Positions 1 through 9,690 are shown, numbered from the stretch's first letter. The stretch: DNA of 64,000 nt from Endozoicomonas sp. NE40 (GCF_040549045.1 NZ_JBEWTB010000002.1:589501-653500), one strand, 5' to 3'. Notes: generated from the letters alone by a model not told the origin. Numbers and translations are program-made.

Positions 1-1295
1 ATCTTTCAAAGCGTTGTAGCCACCACACATATCACCGTACAGTGTCGCATAACCCACTGCCATCTCACTCTTGTTACCGGTGGTCAGCACCATGTAGCCT
101 TTTTTGTTGGAAATCGCCATCAGCAGTACACCCCGGCAGCGGGACTGAAGGTTTTCCTCGGTGGTATCTCGACCACTGTCGGCAAACTCACTGCTCAGAG
201 TGTTCATAAAGGCATCGAACATCGGCTCAATGGGCATGATTTTATAGTCAACACCCAGAATGTCCGCTTCTTCCTTTGCATCCTGAAGACTCATTTCTGA
301 GGTGTAGCGGTATGGCATCATCACTGCCTGCACCCGCTCCGCCCCGAGTGCATCAACCGCAATAGCCAGAGTCAGCGCGGAATCGATACCTCCGGATAGT
401 CCCAGCACAATACCTTTAAAACCGTTCTTGTTCACATAGTCACGGACACCGGTGACCAGAGCGCTGTATACCCGTCTGTGCAGATCGGGCAGAGGTGCGC
501 GACCTGTTCTTCTACAAATTGCTCTTCTACAAAATGCCCTTCTACAAAAAGCTTGGTGCCACAGTCAAAACGAACCGGCGTCAGTGTTTCGGTAAAGTAA
601 TCGCCACAGGTCATTACCCGACCATCGCCGTTCATTGCAAAGGAGCCACCGTCAAATACCAGCTCGTCCTGACCTCCGAACAGGTTGACATACAACACTG
701 GCAGACCGGTTTCCTGACAACGCTGGCGAATGGTTTCACGGCGAACACTCTGCTTATCCTTGTGGAACGGCGAAGCATTCAGACTCAGGATCAGGTCAGC
801 TCCGGCCTCTCTGGCCTGCATGGCCGGTTCCTGGAACCAGAGGTCCTCACAGATGGTCAGTGCCAGCCGGGTTCCTTTACAGTCAAAGGTGGCCATCTGA
901 TGACCCGGAACAAAATAACGCTTCTCATCAAACACCTGATAATTCGGCAGATGCTGCTTGGCATAACGGGCTATCACCTGACCGTCGCGCAGAACAACCG
1001 CCTGGTTTTCGAGACCGTGAGCGCCCATACCCGGCACACCAATAACAATATCAATGCCTTTAACGGCGTTCAGTCGATGTAAAGCCTGTTCCGTACGCAG
1101 AATCAGGCTGGGACGAAGAAGCAGGTCTTCAGGGGGGTAACCGCACAGGGTTAGTTCCGGAAACACCACCAGATCCGCCTGATGGGTATCCCGTGCCTGT
1201 TCAGCGGCGTTAATCACCATAGAGGTATTGCCGTCGATGTCACCAACCTTCAGGTTAATCTGTGCCATCACGATATTGAGCATAGCTGCGGACAT
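1..1295 (-). CDS. nadE: Glutamine-dependent NAD+ synthase, 3' end outside window, frameshifted
   Basis: Makes NAD+ from deamido-NAD+, ATP and glutamine in the cytoplasm. The N-terminal nitrilase domain is intact and shows the Glu-Lys-Cys triad (E47 in FPELTLCGY, K113 in RYAKQ, C149 in LTICED). The synthetase domain follows in another frame: SGGIDS P-loop near 375-410, then a TTGNKSEMAVGY segment near 60-110. The nitrilase frame stops at 432, while the synthetase frame is open from about 563 down to base 1, so the shift lies between about 430 and 563, most likely inside the 15-bp repeat at 510-554. Start chosen at 1295; codon 5 is also ATG. The 3' end is beyond the window. A one-base sequencing error would restore a normal gene of this family; otherwise the enzyme is split. 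Confidence 0.9.
510..554. repeat. Three imperfect 15-bp tandem repeats inside nadE
   Basis: Three consecutive 15-base units each begin TTCTACAAA (510-524, 525-539, 540-554). On the coding strand they give a repeated FVE-G/E-type pentapeptide. The units themselves keep frame, but the reading frame of nadE changes in or next to them, which fits slippage or an assembly/sequencing error in a repeat. Confidence 0.75.
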
Positions 1296-1420
1296 TGAAA
1301 TGCCTAACGTCTGTAATCTTTAATCCAGGGACGCTATTCTCGACGAAGATGAGGGTTCTGTAAAACTGAAGTTAAGGATCAGGGCAGAAAACGGCAAATC
1401 GAAGATAAACGGGTGAACAA

Positions 1421-3505
1421 TCACTCTTCAAAGTTGTAATTCATGGTTTCTGCCGGTCCCTGCAGGAAGTCACCCTGAATGAAGTCAACGCCACTGTGCC
1501 ATAAAGGCGCCATCTCGACAGCACTTTCTACATTGGGAACAATGATCTGCCTGCCACTGTCGGACAACTGCTGAACCATTGCCTTCAGCTCTTCCCCTTT
1601 ACTTTCGTTGGTCAGGTCCTTGGTAAAAGATACATCCACCTTGACAAAATCGAGATCCAGAGAGGCAATGGTTTCCACCGGGTTAAGGCTGCAGCCAAAT
1701 TCACTGACCGATGTGCCACAGCCCATATCCCTGACCGCCTTGAAAAAGTCCGGCATCTGCTTACTGAAACGAACCACATTCTGTTCACTCAGCTCCACGA
1801 CCAGTGCCTGTGGCTTAATTCCAGCCGCCTTTAACGCCACCCCCATCCAGGGTAGAAACTCCTTGTCGTTAATCACGTTACCACCAAGATGGACAAACAT
1901 TCTGGTTTTCAGCTTGTCCGTGTCATTACTCATCAGGTCTTTACCCGCCTGAATGACCTGCCAGCGGTCCACCTTTCCCCACAAGCTGTTTTTATCAAGC
2001 TTGGAACGAAAATTAACGGCATCATGCTGACGACCACGGGCATCCATCATGCGCAACATGACCTCATAATGCCCATATTCAGAACCTTTCAGGCTAATCA
2101 CCGGCTGGTAAAACAATTTCAGGTTGTCATGCTGCATAGCCTGACTGACCATACCCGCCAGGTGCTTTTCAACCGAACTGACCACATTGATCTTGCGTTT
2201 CTGGTAAAAACACAGCTTGCCACCACCCTGCCGGCGCGCTTCTACACAGGCGTGACGCGCCCTGACCAGAAGGGTTTTAGCGTCGCTGTTGGCGTCAGTA
2301 AGCTGAATCGAACCCAGACTGAGTTTAACTGGCAGTTCATTCTTGCCAACCGTTACCGGAGTTTCAGACACTTCTTCCAGAAGCTGGTCAGCAACAGCCT
2401 GCACCACATTTTTATCCGCAGCCTTGACCAGCGCCATAAACTGCCCTCCCCCCCAGCTCGACGCCTTATGCTCGATAAGACTCAGGCCAAGCCTTTTGGC
2501 AACCTCCATCAGCAATGGCTGACTGATCCTTTTCCCACCTTTGGCGTGTACCGCTTTCAATGTGTCCAGAGAGACACAAAGCAGGGAAAACTTTTCCTTC
2601 CCTGAAATAACCCGCTGAATGGCAACATCCAGGTGCTCCTGGAACTGTTTTTTGTCGTACAGCCTGGTGTCGCTGTCCGGTTTTGAGACCCTGGCTTCTT
2701 CAGTGTCCGCCATAGAGTTCTGTTGTACTTCCTGCAAGCGAACCAGAAGGCTCAGAGTGAAGCGTCCTTCAAAAGAGGTCGGCGTGACCATGGCCCTTAC
2801 CGGTACTTCGCCCTCTTCGGACATCAGCGAGCACTGAATCGCTGCCAGTGCCTGTCCGCTGTCTTCAATGCTGGCCAGGAATTCATCAACATCGTTCTGG
2901 TCTGACGAGGCCACCAGCTCTTTAAACGCATTCCCCTTCAGCGACTCACTCTCATCCCGTCCCAGCAATACATTAAATGCCGGGTTGGCATAGCGAATCG
3001 TGCCTTCGCCAACATAAACAATGGCATCAACCTGATCATTCAGAAGGTTTCGGCGCTGTTTCTCTGATTCATTCAACGCCACACTCATGCGGCGGTAATT
3101 GCGGCGGGTGTTAAGGTCGGCAATTTCACGTTTTGCGGTGATCAGCAGCAGCTCATCCCCCTGATGGGGAATCACACAGCGAACCCCCTGTTTTATCAGC
3201 TCCAGTATTTCTTCATCTTCCAGACGGTCACTGAGAACCACAACCGGAACATCTTGTCCCTGGTGCTCAATTCGTTCAATAACGCTATTGACCGTTATGC
3301 CCTCAGGCATATCCTGTTCTGAAATCAGCAACAGGTCCCACTTCTGGCGACCCGATAACGCTTCATCCAGACTGTCCATGGAGACAATATGATGGGCGCG
3401 GGTTGAGTGTCCTGCGTCACGGAACACATTGAGAACGGCTTCAGCTTCTTCGGCAAGGGCATCAACAATCAAAAGCCGGGTGATGTCTTTGTTATCCTGC
3501 GCCAT
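1421..3505 (-). CDS. fimX: FimX-like c-di-GMP receptor (REC-PAS-degenerate GGDEF-degenerate EAL)
   Basis: The 694-residue protein has the length and domain order of Pseudomonas FimX (about 690 aa), a polar regulator of type IV pilus assembly and twitching. Visible parts are a receiver-like N-terminus (about 9-130) without a clear phospho-acceptor pattern, a PAS domain (about 150-260), a GGDEF domain (about 285-440) whose signature is GGGQF (352-356), and an EAL domain (about 450-690) whose signature reads EVM (481-483) instead of EAL. Both catalytic motifs are degenerate, so a c-di-GMP-binding effector is more likely than an active cyclase or phosphodiesterase. It is divergent from a pilin gene and sits beside a pilus tip cluster, which supports the assignment. 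Confidence 0.85.
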   Translation of the reverse strand: MAQDNKDITRLLIVDALAEEAEAVLNVFRDAGHSTRAHHIVSMDSLDEALSGRQKWDLLLISEQDMPEGITVNSVIERIEHQGQDVPVVVLSDRLEDEEILELIKQGVRCVIPHQGDELLLITAKREIADLNTRRNYRRMSVALNESEKQRRNLLNDQVDAIVYVGEGTIRYANPAFNVLLGRDESESLKGNAFKELVASSDQNDVDEFLASIEDSGQALAAIQCSLMSEEGEVPVRAMVTPTSFEGRFTLSLLVRLQEVQQNSMADTEEARVSKPDSDTRLYDKKQFQEHLDVAIQRVISGKEKFSLLCVSLDTLKAVHAKGGKRISQPLLMEVAKRLGLSLIEHKASSWGGGQFMALVKAADKNVVQAVADQLLEEVSETPVTVGKNELPVKLSLGSIQLTDANSDAKTLLVRARHACVEARRQGGGKLCFYQKRKINVVSSVEKHLAGMVSQAMQHDNLKLFYQPVISLKGSEYGHYEVMLRMMDARGRQHDAVNFRSKLDKNSLWGKVDRWQVIQAGKDLMSNDTDKLKTRMFVHLGGNVINDKEFLPWMGVALKAAGIKPQALVVELSEQNVVRFSKQMPDFFKAVRDMGCGTSVSEFGCSLNPVETIASLDLDFVKVDVSFTKDLTNESKGEELKAMVQQLSDSGRQIIVPNVESAVEMAPLWHSGVDFIQGDFLQGPAETMNYNFEE

Positions 3506-3605
3506 GGATAAACGGGTCCTGACGGTCTGATTATTTTGAGGGTATTCTTTAAATTTATAGCAAGAGGAAATGCAGACCGCTGATTAACTGACGATAAACA
3601 GCTCA

Positions 3606-4043
3606 ATGACGGTCCGAAATAAACAACATGCCTTCAGCTTTATTGAGCTGATTATTACGGTGGCACTGATTGGCATCATCATGGCCATTGCTGTGCCGTC
3701 CTATCAACAGTATGTTATTGAAAGTCAACGCTCCGATGCGGCCATAGCACTGACCTCTGCCGCAGCAGAGCAGGAACGTCTGTTCACTTATAACAACGCC
3801 TACTCCATGGATATAGACGATCTGGGCGGCAGTCGCTCTCCCGGCGGGCATTACACTCTTGCGGTCACGTCTCCGGAAAGCTCGCCGCCACCGGCCAGTC
3901 CCCGGCAATTTACCCTTACCGCCACACCAGCCACTGACAGCATCCAGCAACAGGATAACCACTGCCAGACATTTACCCTCAACCATCTTGGGGTTAAAGC
4001 CAGCCTTGACCATCTAGGCAATACTTCAACGGACTGCTGGTAG
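3606..4043 (+). CDS. pilE: Type IV pilin-like protein (PilE family)
   Basis: The 145-residue protein has a short basic leader, then a hydrophobic N-terminal helix beginning FSFIELIITVALIG with Glu at mature position 5, as in class IVa (pseudo)pilins. Two Cys near the C-terminus (in NHCQTF and STDCW) could form the usual disulfide loop. The residue before the prepilin peptidase cut is Ala (HA/FSFIE), not the near-invariant Gly, so processing may be weak. It is divergent from fimX across about 100 bases and separated from fimU by about 120 bases, so it may have its own promoter. An 11-bp direct repeat (4038-4048, 4049-4059) overlaps the stop codon. Confidence 0.75.
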   Translation: MTVRNKQHAFSFIELIITVALIGIIMAIAVPSYQQYVIESQRSDAAIALTSAAAEQERLFTYNNAYSMDIDDLGGSRSPGGHYTLAVTSPESSPPPASPRQFTLTATPATDSIQQQDNHCQTFTLNHLGVKASLDHLGNTSTDCW

Positions 4044-4160
4044 CTATCTGGTAGCTATATTGCTGTCAAAACCATGACTTCCTCTCACCAGCGCAGAGCC
4101 TTTCAATAGCTGTTTTACAATATACAGGCTGATGACTGAACGACCAGTCAGACTGCTAGA

Positions 4161-4745
4161 TTGATAGACAGGTCTGTCAAACCATGGAATGCCAACTTGT
4201 CTGTTCAGCGCACCTATAAATCACCCCGGGGCTGCACACCGGCTAAGGGCTTTACCCTTCTTGAAATAATGATCGCCGTGTTACTGATGGGCATTCTGGT
4301 TTCCATAACGGCACAAATGGGGTCACTGGTGGAATCTTCCCGATTGGGTTTCTACAGCCAGAGACTTTATGCCAGCGCCAAACTGACCCGAAGCGAAGCC
4401 ATTAAACGGGGAGAGAGGGTGAGTATCTGCCGGTCGGTCAATGGAACCGATTGCGATGTTTCTGACACCAACTGGTCTGCAGGCTGGATCGTTTTTGTTA
4501 ACCCAAATGACAACGATACCGTTGATACTGGCGAAGAAGTTATCCGGGTGTTCAATGCCATGGACACCCTTCGTATCACATGGAGCGCAGGTAACAGGCT
4601 GACATTTATCCCCCGGGGCTCAGCTGCAACAAACGGTTTCTTCACGGTGTGTACTGATGGCCTCACGGCCACTGCCCAGCAAACCGTGACTGTGACCGCG
4701 TCCGGACAGATCAGGAAAGCTTCTGCCACAGGCGACTGCACATGA
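4161..4745 (+). CDS. fimU: Minor pseudopilin, FimT/FimU (GspH) family
   Basis: Prepilin motif KG/FTLLEIMIAVLLMG followed by a globular domain typical of FimT/GspH minor pilins (segments SEAIKRGERVSICRS and NDTVDTGEEVIRVF). About 194 residues from TTG 4161; a second in-frame TTG at 4197 has GGAA seven bases upstream and would give a shorter leader. There is no in-frame ATG, so the start is uncertain. The last codons overlap the pilV start (ATGA). The role is expected to be in priming pilus assembly and the tip complex in the inner membrane/periplasm. Confidence 0.8.
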   Translation: MIDRSVKPWNANLSVQRTYKSPRGCTPAKGFTLLEIMIAVLLMGILVSITAQMGSLVESSRLGFYSQRLYASAKLTRSEAIKRGERVSICRSVNGTDCDVSDTNWSAGWIVFVNPNDNDTVDTGEEVIRVFNAMDTLRITWSAGNRLTFIPRGSAATNGFFTVCTDGLTATAQQTVTVTASGQIRKASATGDCT

Positions 4746-5260
4746 AACAGTTTATTGAACCCCAGAAAAATACTCGACAACAGGGTTTCGGCCTGATTGA
4801 AGTACTGATCAGCCTGCTGATCTTTGCGTTAGGGATTCTTGGCATCGCAGGCATGCAGGGGCAGGCTCTCAGGGTGACTCAGGACAGCCTTCAGCGTTCC
4901 CAGGCCGTCTGGCTGGCTTACGATCTTGCTGAGCGCATGTGGGCCAACCCTGAAGGACTGGAAGCCGGTAACCTTTACCAGACGACTGCGACTTCTGCTG
5001 CCGTAGCGGGGTACTGTGCAGGCACACCGCCCACTTCCTGCATTGGCTCAACCTGTACCTCAAACCAGATGGTCGAATACGACATTTTCGACCTGATCTG
5101 CAACAACCCCGGCATCGTTAACCCGCAACTGGCACTCACCTGCGCAGCAACCCCCTGTATTGACGGAGCGGTGACAATCGATGTTTCCTGGGATGCCAGG
5201 GGAGATGTCGGAGGCGTATTTTCAGGTCGGCGGAATCTCTCCATAACCGTGAGGCAATAG
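4742..5260 (+). CDS. pilV: Minor pilin PilV family
   Basis: 172 residues with a type IV prepilin signal (QG/FGLIEVLISLLIFALG) and the PilV-type continuation GILGIAGMQGQALR...QSQAVWLAYDLAERM. Start ATG overlaps the fimU stop, and pilW begins five bases after its stop, so it is translationally linked in one operon. Cys-rich central part (about residues 98-142) could form disulfides. Expected to form the tip-priming complex with FimU, PilW, PilX and PilY1. Confidence 0.85.
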   Translation: MKQFIEPQKNTRQQGFGLIEVLISLLIFALGILGIAGMQGQALRVTQDSLQRSQAVWLAYDLAERMWANPEGLEAGNLYQTTATSAAVAGYCAGTPPTSCIGSTCTSNQMVEYDIFDLICNNPGIVNPQLALTCAATPCIDGAVTIDVSWDARGDVGGVFSGRRNLSITVRQ

Positions 5261-5265
5261 CCATT

Positions 5266-6042
5266 ATGCAAAAGAACCGGGGTTTCTCTCTTATTGAAAT
5301 GATGCTGGTAGTGGCTATGGCACTGGTGGTCAGCACCAGTTTCCTGCAACTGCTGGTAGGCAACAATCAGTCAACCCTTTTCCATGAAAACCTTTCAGCC
5401 TCCCAGGAGAATGGCCGCCACAGTCTGTACCTTCTGAGTCGTACAGCGCGGATGGGAGGTTATCGGGGCAGAATTAACCTGGGTACCCTTATTCCCCTGT
5501 ATCGGGGTTCGTGCAACGGCGCCAGCCCCTGCACTTTTGATGGCGGTGGCACTAACAGTGACCAGGTGGCTATTCAGTACGAGCCGGTTCCCATTGGTAC
5601 GACCGGTAATGGGGTTGACTGTGCAGGTAACACCGTGCGTATTCCGGAGCTGACCGCTGACGTTTACTTTGTGGCAGACGATCCGGCTAACAATAATGTA
5701 TCAACACTGTTTTGCCAGGGCTTTAATCCTGCTACTGCCGCTTCTCGCGGCCCCCGGCAAGCCCTGGTGCAGGGCATTGAAAACCTGCAGGTCGTTTATG
5801 GCGTATCCAGCACAGGTACGGAAGTCGTGGATCAGTACCAGGCTGCGGGTAGTGTGACCAACTGGGCTAACGTCCGCAATATCCGGTTTGGGGTGCTGGT
5901 CAATTCCGGTATTGCCGGAACCGGCTTTGAGACACGAATCCGAACCTTCGATATTCTGGAAAGTGGCACCCTGTCATTCAATGACAATACCCCCCGGTAT
6001 GTCTATACCACGGTGGCCACCATTGTTAATGCAGGACTTTGA
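5266..6042 (+). CDS. pilW: Minor pilin PilW family
   Basis: 258 residues, shorter than the 348-residue paralogue on the other strand. Prepilin site RG/FSLIEMMLVVAMALVV, then the PilW-type SQENGRHSLYLLSRTARMGGYRG segment. The C-terminus (PRYVYTTVATIVNAGL) is the same as a short remnant found at 9661-9690. The stop is one base before the start of the broken pilX that follows. Confidence 0.85.
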   Translation: MQKNRGFSLIEMMLVVAMALVVSTSFLQLLVGNNQSTLFHENLSASQENGRHSLYLLSRTARMGGYRGRINLGTLIPLYRGSCNGASPCTFDGGGTNSDQVAIQYEPVPIGTTGNGVDCAGNTVRIPELTADVYFVADDPANNNVSTLFCQGFNPATAASRGPRQALVQGIENLQVVYGVSSTGTEVVDQYQAAGSVTNWANVRNIRFGVLVNSGIAGTGFETRIRTFDILESGTLSFNDNTPRYVYTTVATIVNAGL

Positions 6043-6043
6043 T

Positions 6044-6465
6044 ATGGACCAGCCCTCATCATCCGGACGCCCCCCGAAAAAACTAAAACAACAACAGGGC
6101 TCCATGCTGAAGGAACTGACCGTTAGCAATGAGCAGCGGAGCCTGCAGGTGCAGAAAGTGGCTTTTGGCAAACTCATTGCATAATTACAAGCCCTGGAAT
6201 CTACCCCTGACATTTTGAATAACGCCAGAACCAGCGACCAGACCTTAACAGCTATCAGCAACCCTGCCGGATGTACCACGGCAAGGCAGGTTTGCCAGAC
6301 AGTAACACTCAGTTTTGTTGGTCAGCCCCTCCGGCGGGCTATAGCGTTGGTGACTATATTGGCTTGTCCTACGAACTAAACAGCATTGCCATCCTCAATG
6401 AAACCTCCTCACGGTCTGATCAGACCCTTGGGTTTACTTATGTCGTAAGAAAGAGTGCTGACTGA
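6044..6465 (+). pseudogene. pilX: Dead pilX copy
   Basis: Compared with the intact copy at 9691-10179 this gene has three lesions. The hydrophobic helix is missing: QQGSML joins directly to KELTVSNEQ. A CAA codon has become TAA (6182-6184, IA*LQALES). The frame changes near 6325-6340 (GGTCAGCCCCTCC against GGTCAGTCGCCGCCACC). The remaining codons stay clearly homologous to the end at 6465 (TLGFTYVVRKSAD). The protein could not insert in the membrane or form a pilin. Confidence 0.9.
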
Positions 6466-6553
6466 ACCCTCTGATTTGGACAATAACTTTCAGAGCCGGG
6501 GTGAGCCTGCCGATTCCATACAAATAGTATTGCCCTGAGCAAAGGTAAAAGCC

Positions 6554-9499
6554 GTGAAAAAGAACATCACAGTCTGGCTGTTTATATTCATTTACTTTTC
6601 CGCCCAAGCCGACGACACCACTCTTTTTGTCAGAAGTTTACCAGACGCTGCAAGACCTAACATTTTGATGATCTACGACACTTCCGGTTCCATGTTGATT
6701 ACAGAAGCATCCACCGGTCAGCAAAGACGTGTCGGAGCCAGTCAGGCTGCCATTAATTTTATCAATTCAGCCCAAAATATTAATTTTGGCCTGATGAGCT
6801 TTGCCCCTGTCAGGAATAGTACAAACCTGAATTTTGACGTAGCCGTTCGGGACATAAACCAGATTCGTACTGATGCTGTAACAGCTATCCAGAATTATGT
6901 ATATGACGCATGGACTCCTCTCTATGAAAGCTATTTTGAAGCTTACCGGTACTTCAGGGGTGAGAATTCCCGCTTCGCTGTCACATTTGGAGCCAATACG
7001 CGCGTAGCCGGATCAACCAGTCAATACCGCTCGCCAATTACTCACAGATGTCAGGAAAACATCATTCTACTCATCACCGACGGTTTGCCTTCTGTATACC
7101 GAACCGGACTTGACCTGATCAGAAACCTGATCAGCGGCGTTACGTTTCCCACGGGAGAAGGTCTGACTAATAACTGTGACACCAGTGACGATGCCAGTGA
7201 CAATGAATGGTGTATGGAAGAACTCGGATATTTCATGGATACGACCGATATGAGTTCAACCATAGACGGCACGCAGCATGTATCTACCTTTGTAGTTGCC
7301 TGCTACGGCGATGCTGATGAAACGGTCTGGAGAAACACAGCCCGGGTTAGCGGCGGAGAGTACTACTCCGTGGCTAACTCCAATGAACTGGCAGCGGCAT
7401 TGACCGGGATACTCGAAAGAGTGAATGCAACCGCCAGTATTTTTGCGGCTCCGGCCACTTCACCCAGTGCTTTTAACTCACTACAAACATCCGAAGATGT
7501 TTACTACACCATGTTCCGCCCTGCTCGTGGCCCCAACTGGACTGGTAATTTAAAACGCTACAGACTGGGTCAGGACAACCAGATATACGACGTTAACGGC
7601 AACCTTGCTATTGATGCGACAACAGGGCAGTTCAGGGCAACCGCACAAAGCTTCTGGAGTAGCAGTGCCGATGGACTTATTGTAGGAGCGGGAGGAGTGG
7701 CTGAAGAAATTACTTTAACCCGCGCCCTTTACACGAATACCACCGGGAGTACCGATGTCGACCTGACTGACAGTGACAACATCCTGCATGAAAATACCAC
7801 CGCCATCACTTCAGCCATGCTGGGTGCCGCTGACGCTACGGAAAGAACTCAGCTTTTACAATGGGGCAGAGGCGTTGATATTGATGACAGTGACGGGGAT
7901 GGTTCAACCACCGATGTCAGAACTGCCGTTGGAGATGCACTGCATACCCAACCCAGAGACATTACTTATTATGCCGACAGCACCGGAAGCGTCGTCGATA
8001 AAACCGTCTTTTTTACCACCAACGACGGTTTTTTACATGCCATTGATGCCGATGATGGCACTACTGAATTTGCCTTTATTCCAGAAGAGCTTCTGTCTAA
8101 CCTGAAATTTTACCGGGATGGTTTCGTCTCTGGCGGTACACTGAAAGTCTATGGAATGGACGGCCCCATGACTGTCTGGCACAACGATGCTAACAACGAT
8201 GGCGACGTATTGCAGGCCGACAATGGTTCAGCTGATGCCAACGAGCATATTTATCTCTATCTCACCATGCGCCGGGGTGGTAATAATATTTATGCTCTGG
8301 ATGTCACGGACCGCAGCAATCCTGAGCTTAAGTGGGTTATTGAAGGCGATCTGGATAACGATCATCAGCGTGATACCAGAACGGCCAACCCCAACTTTAA
8401 TGAGCTGGGGCAAACCTGGTCCGCCCCCCTGCTGGCAAGAGTAAACTGGAACGGGGCAGAACGGCAGGTTCTGTTGTTTGGCGGAGGCTACGATGCCGAT
8501 ACAGACGCACAGACCACTATCGCATCGAACAGTGACATTGGTAATGCTATTTACATGGTCGATGCAGAAACCGGAGCTAAGCTCTGGTCAGCTTCATCCC
8601 AGAGCTACTCGAATCTTACCCTGAGTACGATGGACTTTGGAATTGCCGCCGACCTGACACTGGTCGATATTGATCAGGATGGCCTTATCGACTTTTTCTT
8701 CGCGGCAGACACCGGCGGTCAGTTGTTCCGGTTTGATATTGATCCGGCCAATTCCGGGGCAAGCAATTTTGCAACCGGCGGCAAGATCGCCCAGATTTCC
8801 ACATCGACAGCTGCAAACACCCGCCGCTTCTTTGAAGCACCTGTCGTATCCATTGGCAGAAACAGCGAGTACCTGAATATCGCTGTAGGCACTGGCCTGA
8901 GGCACTCCCCGCTTGATACAACGGTGAATGACCGCATGTACGTTATCCGGGACCCGAATGTTTTCGAAACACCTGCTAACTATAACTATGCCACACGCGG
9001 AGGCAGCTCCACCTTTATTGATGAGTCCAATCTCTATGATGCCACCAGCAACCTGATACAGCAGGGTACCACTGCAGAACAGCAAACAGCATTAACCACT
9101 CTGGATAGCAGTAATGGCTGGTATCTGCGCATGGAAAGCAGTGGTGAAAAAATACTGGGTCAGGCCACTATTTTTAACGGCATTCTGTTATTCAACAGTT
9201 TCACACCAGTAGCAACCTTCTCAAGCAACTGTATACCGCAGGCTGGCACGAACCATTTTTACTCGGTCAACATTGAAAATGCCGGCTCGGTTTTCAATCA
9301 GGACACCAGCGTTGCTGCCCTCAATAAAAGTGATCGCCGGGTGGCAACGCTCAACAGCGCCATTGCACCAACCCCTTCAATTGTTAACCGGGGCAATCAG
9401 GGATCTGAAGTCTGTGTCGGAACCCAGTGCTTTCAAAACCTGCTCAGGAGTGTCAGATCCGTCCCCATGCACAGAAACTTCTGGAGAGAAAACCGATGA
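6554..9499 (+). CDS. pilY1: PilY1-family pilus tip adhesin, copy a
   Basis: 981 residues. Signal peptide (about 1-19, ending SAQA/DD), N-terminal von Willebrand A-like domain with MIDAS motif DTSGS (42-46), and a C-terminal PilY1 beta-propeller with Asp-rich calcium-type loops (DDSDGDGSTTD near 443, DLDNDHQRD near 598, DIDQDGLID near 704). PilY1 is known as a calcium-dependent, tip-located factor for pilus extension, adhesion and surface sensing. It is closely similar to copy b (10600-13515) except in the N-terminal third. The stop overlaps the ATG of a truncated pilE. Confidence 0.9.
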   Translation: MKKNITVWLFIFIYFSAQADDTTLFVRSLPDAARPNILMIYDTSGSMLITEASTGQQRRVGASQAAINFINSAQNINFGLMSFAPVRNSTNLNFDVAVRDINQIRTDAVTAIQNYVYDAWTPLYESYFEAYRYFRGENSRFAVTFGANTRVAGSTSQYRSPITHRCQENIILLITDGLPSVYRTGLDLIRNLISGVTFPTGEGLTNNCDTSDDASDNEWCMEELGYFMDTTDMSSTIDGTQHVSTFVVACYGDADETVWRNTARVSGGEYYSVANSNELAAALTGILERVNATASIFAAPATSPSAFNSLQTSEDVYYTMFRPARGPNWTGNLKRYRLGQDNQIYDVNGNLAIDATTGQFRATAQSFWSSSADGLIVGAGGVAEEITLTRALYTNTTGSTDVDLTDSDNILHENTTAITSAMLGAADATERTQLLQWGRGVDIDDSDGDGSTTDVRTAVGDALHTQPRDITYYADSTGSVVDKTVFFTTNDGFLHAIDADDGTTEFAFIPEELLSNLKFYRDGFVSGGTLKVYGMDGPMTVWHNDANNDGDVLQADNGSADANEHIYLYLTMRRGGNNIYALDVTDRSNPELKWVIEGDLDNDHQRDTRTANPNFNELGQTWSAPLLARVNWNGAERQVLLFGGGYDADTDAQTTIASNSDIGNAIYMVDAETGAKLWSASSQSYSNLTLSTMDFGIAADLTLVDIDQDGLIDFFFAADTGGQLFRFDIDPANSGASNFATGGKIAQISTSTAANTRRFFEAPVVSIGRNSEYLNIAVGTGLRHSPLDTTVNDRMYVIRDPNVFETPANYNYATRGGSSTFIDESNLYDATSNLIQQGTTAEQQTALTTLDSSNGWYLRMESSGEKILGQATIFNGILLFNSFTPVATFSSNCIPQAGTNHFYSVNIENAGSVFNQDTSVAALNKSDRRVATLNSAIAPTPSIVNRGNQGSEVCVGTQCFQNLLRSVRSVPMHRNFWRENR

Positions 9500-9675
9500 A
9501 ACAACCCGGAGGCTTTACGCTTATAGAAATACTGATTGCAGTCATCATTGTCAGTACATTAATCGCCATTGCCGTGCGCTCTTATACCGATTATGTTAAC
9601 CGCGCTCGCCGGAGTGACGTTCTGACACTCCTGCTGCAGATTATGCAGCAGCAGGAACGGTCGCCAATATCGTGA
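9496..9675 (+). pseudogene. pilE: Truncated pilE (5' end only)
   Basis: Starts by ATGA overlap with pilY1a, exactly as pilE copy b overlaps pilY1b. Leader and helix (GG/FTLIEILIAVIIVS...RSYTDYVNRARRSD) match pilE at 13512-13919 up to QQQER, where the sequence switches to the 3' end of a pilW gene and stops after 59 codons. It lacks the whole globular domain, so it cannot be a working pilin. Confidence 0.9.
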
Positions 9676-9690
9676 ATGCAGGTCTTTAAC
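9661..9690 (+). pseudogene. pilW: 3' scar of a second pilW
   Basis: Read in the right frame, bases 9664-9690 give ANIVNAGL then stop, the same C-terminus as pilW at 5266-6042 (ATIVNAGL). A pilX start follows immediately in both places. This marks a deletion that removed the end of pilE, fimU, pilV and most of pilW from the second operon copy. Confidence 0.8.

Noticed and set aside
495..1082. 195-codon plus-strand frame across nadE
   Set aside because: Antisense to the clear NAD+ synthase domain, with no family match of its own.
2619..2905. Short plus-strand frames within fimX
   Set aside because: Antisense to conserved GGDEF and PAS coding sequence.
8594..9085. 163-codon minus-strand frame in pilY1a
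   Set aside because: Antisense to the propeller domain; an overlapping pattern in pilY1b is explained by shared codon usage.
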